This document shows, one piece after another, positions 31,477 to 35,606 of a stretch of DNA of 35,606 nucleotides. The stretch is from the NCBI GenBank assembly GCA_900550145.1, contig URRF01000013.1, positions 1 to 35,606 on the forward strand, in the 5' to 3' direction. The notes under the pieces are model-generated. The model was given only the letters and a program-made list of their open reading frames with translations, did no database searches and had not been told where the DNA came from. Position 1 is the first letter of the stretch. The number at the start of each line of letters is the position of its first letter. The DNA comes from an uncultured Mollicutes bacterium. Lineage in GTDB: Bacteria; Bacillota_I; Bacilli_A; RF39; UBA660. The position numbers and the translations under genes are program-made.

Positions 31477-32370
31477 TTAATTCTATTAGATGATTTATTT
31501 TATCGAGCAACTGGTCCAAGAGGGCCTCAAGGAATAATGGGTGAAAAAGGAGAAAAAGGGGATACTGGATTACAAGGAATAAGAGGTGAAAAAGGACCAT
31601 CAACTATTCAAATTGGTAATGTTCATACGATAGAATCAAATGAGGAAGCAGAAGTTATAAATGTTGGAACACCTGTTGATGTGGTTTTAGATTTTAAAAT
31701 ACCAAAAGGTGAAAAGGGTGAAAAAGGGGATACTGGTGATATTGGGCCAAGAGGAATGCCTGGTGAAATAGGTAGAACAGAACATATTACTATAGATGAA
31801 ACAGAAACTTTAGAACCAGGTGAGCCGGCTACTGTTATGGATACTTTTGAAAATTGGGTACATCATTTATCATTTTCAATTCCCAAAGGGGATAAGGGAG
31901 ATGTTGGTGAAAGAGGTCCACAAGGTCCTGCTGGTCCTCCAGGAACAGAGTTTGTATCTTCTTATGGGATTAGATATTCAATGACTGATACTCAGATAAA
32001 TTTACCACAAGGAGTGGATACAATAATTCCACTACCTGAAAAAGGAACTGGTTTTCTTACTGAATATCCAGATAATAATTCAATTAAGATAAAAGAAAAT
32101 GGGGTATATTTAGTATCATATTTATTGTGTGGAGCAACAAATGAGGAATGTTCTATAACTATGTCTGTTAGAGCAAATGATATACTAGAACCTGCTACAA
32201 GTGCAACAAGTGAGTTTAATGCTCAATTGATTAATAGTATAAGTGGAACAACTATTGTAGCATTACAGCCAAATGATCTTATAACTTTAAATGTTAAACC
32301 TTCTAAAGCAGTCACTATGAAGTTTAATGGAAGTACTAATGCAATGTTAAGTGTTACTAAAATACATTAA
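31477..32370 (+). CDS. Collagen-like protein with BclA-type C-terminal domain, no normal start
   Basis: Gly-X-Y repeats run GPRGPQGIMGEKGEKGDTG and on. They begin upstream of the first ATG (31537): the frame is open from 31477 and already reads ATGPRGPQG from 31507. No ATG/GTG/TTG with a ribosome site precedes, so the 5' end is lost or the start is abnormal. Three triple-helix blocks are separated by two beta-rich segments (TIQIGNVHTIESNEEAEVIN to LDFKIPKG; EHITIDETETLEPGEPATVM to LSFSIPKG), a layout known from collagen-like proteins of gut Bacillota and phage fibres. The last 135 residues (SYGIRYSMTDTQINLPQG to SGTTIVALQPNDLITLNV) resemble the TNF/C1q-like trimerising domain of BclA spore glycoproteins. 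No signal peptide remains. Confidence 0.82.
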   Translation, partial: LILLDDLFYRATGPRGPQGIMGEKGEKGDTGLQGIRGEKGPSTIQIGNVHTIESNEEAEVINVGTPVDVVLDFKIPKGEKGEKGDTGDIGPRGMPGEIGRTEHITIDETETLEPGEPATVMDTFENWVHHLSFSIPKGDKGDVGERGPQGPAGPPGTEFVSSYGIRYSMTDTQINLPQGVDTIIPLPEKGTGFLTEYPDNNSIKIKENGVYLVSYLLCGATNEECSITMSVRANDILEPATSATSEFNAQLINSISGTTIVALQPNDLITLNVKPSKAVTMKFNGSTNAMLSVTKIH

Positions 32371-32393
32371 GAATGGAGTTTTCTATTCTTTTT
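32369..32393 (+). terminator. Terminator after the collagen-like gene
   Basis: AAGAATGG (32369-32376) pairs with CTATTCTT (32383-32390), one G-T wobble, then T. Confidence 0.65.
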
Positions 32394-32445
32394 AATTACT
32401 TCACTTTTAATTTATAACATAAATTAGCATAAAGGATGTGATAAT

Positions 32446-34302
32446 ATTCAAATATTAAATAATAATACAGTTGTTGTTACAACTAGTGATGAACTTAAAG
32501 AGGCAGTAAGTGAAGATAATGGTTATGACTACATATATTTAGGAAGCGATATTACTATGATAAGTGGTTTTGTTATAAATAGTAATAAGAGTAAAGTAAC
32601 AATTGATGGAACATATAACAATATAAAATATACATATACAAATAATTTGAGTTTAGAAGCAGATGTTATAAGTGTGAGTAATACTAATAAAAAAATCATA
32701 TTAAAAAATATGAATATAGTATCTTCACATGGTTATGGAGTTATATATGTTCCTTCTCATCCAAATTATTCTAATGTAGTAGTAGAGTATAATAATATAA
32801 ATTTTAATGGAATAGAACTTTCACAAAATTACTATGGAACAACTAAGATTATTGATTCTGTTATAGAAATAAAGGATACTAATAATGTTTCAGCACAAAG
32901 AGCATGTAATTCAAATAGAATTATAATAGATGGTGTTTCAACAATAACAAGTAATTCGAGTACTAATACAATTTTTTTCTTTAATGATGTTATACCATCT
33001 TTAGTTAAAATTATGCCAAATAGCAGAGTAAATATTTCAACTGATAAAGAATTTATGAATGGAACAAATAAACTTGATTTAATAGTAGGCCATGGATCAG
33101 AATTTCTTTTAACAACTGGTAATGGATTTGCTATAACAACAACACATGGTGCTAGAAATGTTTTGATTGAAGAAATGTCTAGTTTTACATTTATTGAAAA
33201 GAGTCATCAAAGAATTCCTATGTGGAATGTCTTTGGGGATTTTATTGTTAAAGAAGGAGCAAGCGTTTCTATATTAAATACATATATGACTACGCCATCT
33301 GATAATTATAATATATACTTTAAAGGAATAAATCAAAAGTTTATATTAGATAATCCAAAATATTTAAAAATATATACTAAAAATTCAAATGTAGTATATG
33401 CAAATAATCCTGTTGATTTTTCTTTTAAATTTACGAGAATTAATATGTGGATTTATGCTTTAGATTATATTTCTGCATGTACACTCGATGATACACCGGC
33501 ATTTTATTGGTATAAAGAAAATAATTTATCTGAAATAAAAGGGGTATTTAATAAAGATAGTACTACTGTTACGTCACATAATTTTACTAATGATGAATTA
33601 AATTTATTATCAGATATAAATAGTTTTTCTTTTCAAAATATAAAAATATTAACAATGGGGCTTTTAAAAATAAATATTCACCCAATTATAGATTCAACAA
33701 ATGTTATTTCAGGACATACCATACCATATTCAGATATAAAAATAGAATACGATAATAAAAGTTTAACAGCATCAGCAGATGAAAATGGGTTATTTGAGGC
33801 GAATATTGATTCTGTTATATTAGATAATACAAGAATTAAAATAATATCTTCTTTAAATAGTTGTTTTACTGAAAGAAAGGTAATAACGCCTTTTATGGGA
33901 GAATTAACATTGTTAAAAATAACTGAAAATATTACTTTTGGTATGACACCATCATCTATCAAACCAATCATTTTACCCAAAAAAGATAAAACAATAGTAA
34001 CAGTAGTTGATAGTAGAGTTAATAGTACTAATTGGAAACTATATTTGAACTATACAAATCCAATGATAGAAAAAAGCGGTAAAGTGTTAATTGACTCTTT
34101 GTTTTTTAAGAAATTTAATAATGAAGAAATTCTTTTAAAAACAGATAAAAAATTGATATATGAATCAAGTGATAATAATGGAAATATAAATATTAGTAAT
34201 GTCACATTTTCAAAAGATAAGGGATTATTTCTAAAACCAAGTAAAGATTTATTAGAAGATGAAGATTATTCTACATTAATTATTTGGAGTGTTGAGGAAT
34301 AA
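32446..34302 (+). CDS. Beta-helix-like surface protein, apparent ATT start
   Basis: The coding frame extends 37 codons before the first ATG (32557): from 32446 it reads ILNNNTVVVTTSDELKEAV, then YDYIYLGSDITM. The segment TTSDELKEAVSED is how right-handed beta-helix surface proteins begin. The ATT at 32446 sits nine bases after AAAGGA (32431-32436), where an ATG is expected, so it is either a rare start or a mutated one. Residues about 40-270 show repeats of short strands (KVTIDGTYNNIKYTY, KIILKNMNIVSSHGYGVIYV) like a pectate-lyase-type helix. A Cna-B/carboxypeptidase-regulatory-like domain follows (IKIEYDNKSLTASADENGLF). About 618 residues, no signal peptide or anchor visible. Function at the surface is inferred from neighbours. 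Confidence 0.75.
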   Translation: MQILNNNTVVVTTSDELKEAVSEDNGYDYIYLGSDITMISGFVINSNKSKVTIDGTYNNIKYTYTNNLSLEADVISVSNTNKKIILKNMNIVSSHGYGVIYVPSHPNYSNVVVEYNNINFNGIELSQNYYGTTKIIDSVIEIKDTNNVSAQRACNSNRIIIDGVSTITSNSSTNTIFFFNDVIPSLVKIMPNSRVNISTDKEFMNGTNKLDLIVGHGSEFLLTTGNGFAITTTHGARNVLIEEMSSFTFIEKSHQRIPMWNVFGDFIVKEGASVSILNTYMTTPSDNYNIYFKGINQKFILDNPKYLKIYTKNSNVVYANNPVDFSFKFTRINMWIYALDYISACTLDDTPAFYWYKENNLSEIKGVFNKDSTTVTSHNFTNDELNLLSDINSFSFQNIKILTMGLLKINIHPIIDSTNVISGHTIPYSDIKIEYDNKSLTASADENGLFEANIDSVILDNTRIKIISSLNSCFTERKVITPFMGELTLLKITENITFGMTPSSIKPIILPKKDKTIVTVVDSRVNSTNWKLYLNYTNPMIEKSGKVLIDSLFFKKFNNEEILLKTDKKLIYESSDNNGNINISNVTFSKDKGLFLKPSKDLLEDEDYSTLIIWSVEE

Positions 34303-34367
34303 TGCCTTTACAAGAAAGTAAATTAATTCATAAAATATATTGTAATGAGGTGAAATATGACAAATGA
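34302..34367 (+). CDS. Possible 21-residue ORF between surface genes
   Basis: ATG 34302 overlaps the upstream stop (TAATG), giving MPLQESKLIHKIYCNEVKYDK. It could be a coupled small peptide or the worn start of another member of this set. No ribosome site of its own other than GTTGAGGA inside the upstream gene. Confidence 0.25.
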   Translation: MPLQESKLIHKIYCNEVKYDK

Positions 34368-34713
34368 TTATATCTATATAAAACTTTGTAGTAATAATTG
34401 TATAAGTTTAAGTAATATAAAAGTTAAACTAATAAATAAATGTAATAAGATTGTTTTTACTGGAAAAACAGGATGTTTAGGAAAAATAAAAATACCAGTA
34501 TGTAATAACGAAGTGTATAAATTAGTTATATATTCTAATTTATTGATTGTAACGTCCTTAATAGCAAAAAGGAATAAAGTTTATTGTATAAATGTTGATA
34601 AAAACAAAAGAAAAAAACATCTTGTTACATTTATGATTATGGATAAATATAATCCAAATATAAAAATAGAAGGAGGTACAATAATATTATGCCAAGACAT
34701 ACAGTCCAAATAA
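34357..34713 (+). CDS. Small Ig-like protein sharing a C-terminal motif with the next gene
   Basis: A 118-residue protein; GAGGTG precedes ATG 34357. It looks like a single seven-stranded Cna-B/carboxypeptidase-regulatory domain: LSNIKVKLINKCNKIVFTG, then KTGCLGKIKIPVCNNEVYKL, with five cysteines unusual for this window. The C-terminus TFMIMDKYNPNIKIEGGTII aligns with NFTLMDASFLNIPIEDGQII at the end of the next protein. It has no signal peptide or anchor. It overlaps the next gene by 25 bases. Function unknown; probably part of the same surface assembly. Confidence 0.65.
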   Translation: MTNDYIYIKLCSNNCISLSNIKVKLINKCNKIVFTGKTGCLGKIKIPVCNNEVYKLVIYSNLLIVTSLIAKRNKVYCINVDKNKRKKHLVTFMIMDKYNPNIKIEGGTIILCQDIQSK

Positions 34714-35237
34714 CAAATGGTAAGGGTAGCATTGAACTTGTTACAGGAACATATAATGCTTCTGCTGTTATAGGAGGATATGATGCAACAACATTAAACC
34801 CTAAGAATGTAACTATTGTGGATGGAACAGATACATATGCTTTTACAATAAGTGCCAAAGGAACTTTAACACTTCATGTAACAGATACAGGAGATCCCAA
34901 TACTGGGGTACAAATAGTAGGTGCTAAGTTTATTAGAACTAATAGCACGGGGACAATAGTTGGAAATGAAATAATAACTAATGAAGATGGAGATGCAGTA
35001 TTTAATAATGTTCCATTTGCAGAATCTGGAAGTAATGCAATATATTACAAACAGATATCAAGTGATGGAGGACATACGTTTGATGATACAGTTAAATCAA
35101 TTATTATGACTCAAGAAAAAGAAACAGTAGAAATAAAGAATCCAGAAGCACCAGTTAGAAACTTTACATTAATGGATGCAAGTTTTTTAAATATACCAAT
35201 TGAAGATGGTCAGATAATACTTGAAGATAATCAATAG
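34689..35237 (+). CDS. Cna-B/SpaA-like repeat protein without signal peptide
   Basis: A 182-residue protein with AAGGAGG about 12 bases before ATG 34689, a rather long spacing. The first third (HTVQITNGKGSIELVTGTYN to TDTYAFTISAKGTLTLHVTD) is beta-rich. A SpaA/Cna-B-like domain follows: GAKFIRTNSTGTIVGNEIIT, EDGDAVFNNVPF and AIYYKQISSDGGHTF. The C-terminal motif MDASFLNIPIEDGQIIL is shared with the preceding protein. There is no membrane segment or sorting signal, so export would need a different route, or it may act inside a spore- or virion-like coat. It ends one base before a terminator. Confidence 0.72.
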   Translation: MPRHTVQITNGKGSIELVTGTYNASAVIGGYDATTLNPKNVTIVDGTDTYAFTISAKGTLTLHVTDTGDPNTGVQIVGAKFIRTNSTGTIVGNEIITNEDGDAVFNNVPFAESGSNAIYYKQISSDGGHTFDDTVKSIIMTQEKETVEIKNPEAPVRNFTLMDASFLNIPIEDGQIILEDNQ

Positions 35238-35266
35238 AAAGCAGATTTTATAATTTGCTTTTTATA
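35238..35266 (+). terminator. Terminator of the surface-protein set
   Basis: AAAGCAGATT (35238-35247), loop TTAT, AATTTGCTTT (35252-35261) with one G-T wobble, then T-rich sequence. Confidence 0.7.
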
Positions 35267-35314
35267 ATTTGTGCAATTATACATTTTTTATATAAAAAAC
35301 CCTTGACAAACTAT

Positions 35315-35329
35315 GGGGGGGGGGGGGGG
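35315..35329. repeat. Homopolymer run of 15 G beside a TTGACA box
   Basis: Fifteen G at 35315-35329, in a region otherwise more than 80 percent AT. A perfect TTGACA lies at 35303-35308. -10-like boxes after the run (TAAAAA 35333, TATATT 35340, TAAAAT 35347) are 24, 31 and 38 bases from the TTGACA, all too far for a working promoter at this tract length. It may be a phase-variable spacer or a sequencing/assembly artefact. Confidence 0.85.
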
Positions 35330-35386
35330 AAATAAAAAATATATTGTAAAATATAAAGCGATTACTATATTAAGAGAGAAAATGTC

Positions 35387-35606
35387 ATGAAGAGAATCTA
35401 TAATTATTTAAAGAAAGATGCAGTGCTTACAATAAGCTGGGTGCTTGCAATCATTTCAATGCTTTTTATAAAACCAGATAAAGCGTATGCCGATTACATA
35501 GACTGGCGTTCACTTGGGATATTGTGGAGTCTGATGATAATAACAAAAGGCTATATGCAGTCAACAACCTTACCATTATCAATGTATTTTTTTATAAACT
35601 TATCTT
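35387..35606 (+). CDS. SLC13/ArsB-NhaD-type anion transporter, N-terminal part
   Basis: The gene runs off the window after 73 codons. ATG 35387 has a weak AGAGAGA upstream. The sequence KRIYNYLKKDAVLTISWVLA, IISMLFIKPDKAYADYIDW and RSLGILWSLMIITKG is the usual start of citrate/anion transporter-like (SLC13 family) permeases: a cytoplasmic basic start, a first membrane span, a short YIDxRxLGIL loop and a second span. These are membrane carriers for dicarboxylates, sulfate or arsenite; the substrate cannot be told from this part. Codons such as CTT, GTG, CTG, GGG and GCC and lower AT set it apart from the rest of the window. Confidence 0.72.
   Translation, partial: MKRIYNYLKKDAVLTISWVLAIISMLFIKPDKAYADYIDWRSLGILWSLMIITKGYMQSTTLPLSMYFFINLS

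Noticed and set aside
1..35606. CRISPR array, tRNA or rRNA genes
   Set aside because: No regularly spaced direct repeats and no GC-rich cloverleaf or rRNA-like segments were seen on either strand.

Overview
The window is very AT-rich and uses the standard code, with TGG tryptophan, strong AGGAGG-type ribosome sites and short hairpin/T-tract terminators. It carries sortase-anchored pili, LPXTG-type and NPxTxDN-like wall-sorting signals and BclA-like collagen proteins. All of this points to a Gram-positive Bacillota from a gut-type community, probably uncultured. I cannot assign the class (Bacilli/RF39-like or an AT-rich Clostridia lineage) from sequence reading alone.

Layout. (1) 1-5071: a 3'-truncated glycogen debranching enzyme is joined to the last ~37 codons of xseA. 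A housekeeping operon follows: xseB, alaS, ruvX, a nucleosidase-like protein and a DUF1292 protein, ending in a terminator. (2) 5085-5995: a headless, frameshifted pilin-like/leucine-rich-repeat pseudogene. (3) 6038-8558: a TasA/camelysin-like exported protein (minus strand) diverges from a cassette of a small SHOCT-like protein plus a large serine recombinase. The intergenic gap holds several copies of a TATGTAAAA motif. (4) 8595-10406: glmS on the minus strand. (5) 10677-18080: a seven-gene sortase pilus operon: coiled-coil protein, dedicated signal peptidase, VWA tip adhesin, LPETG backbone pilin, class C sortase, minor pilin and a second sortase. (6) 18183-20483: a decayed small ORF and a second SHOCT-like/serine recombinase cassette homologous to the first, ending in an inverted repeat next to a C-terminally truncated ABC substrate-binding protein. 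(7) 21179-26550: a large XRE-type regulator diverging from three envelope genes, the last anchored by an NPNTIDN-type signal and preceded by a strong leader hairpin. (8) 26669-29084: a third, distinct (TnpX-like) serine recombinase with two flanking small ORFs. (9) 29280-31417: a Ham1-family nucleotide pyrophosphatase, a headless PLP sugar aminotransferase and an unknown protein. (10) 31477-35237: a surface-protein set: a collagen/BclA-like protein lacking a normal start, a beta-helix-like protein apparently starting at ATT, and two small Ig-like proteins sharing a C-terminal motif. (11) 35303-35606: a TTGACA box, a run of 15 G and the start of a less AT-rich SLC13-type transporter gene.

Themes. 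The window is dominated by cell-surface display and by recombination. Three serine recombinases sit among pilus and adhesin genes, and at least five genes are cut or headless at sharp junctions. The two paralogous small-protein/recombinase cassettes bracketing glmS and the pilus operon are the best candidate for an undescribed mobile or switching system. Some junctions, above all the poly-G one, could instead be assembly chimeras, so read mapping should come first.
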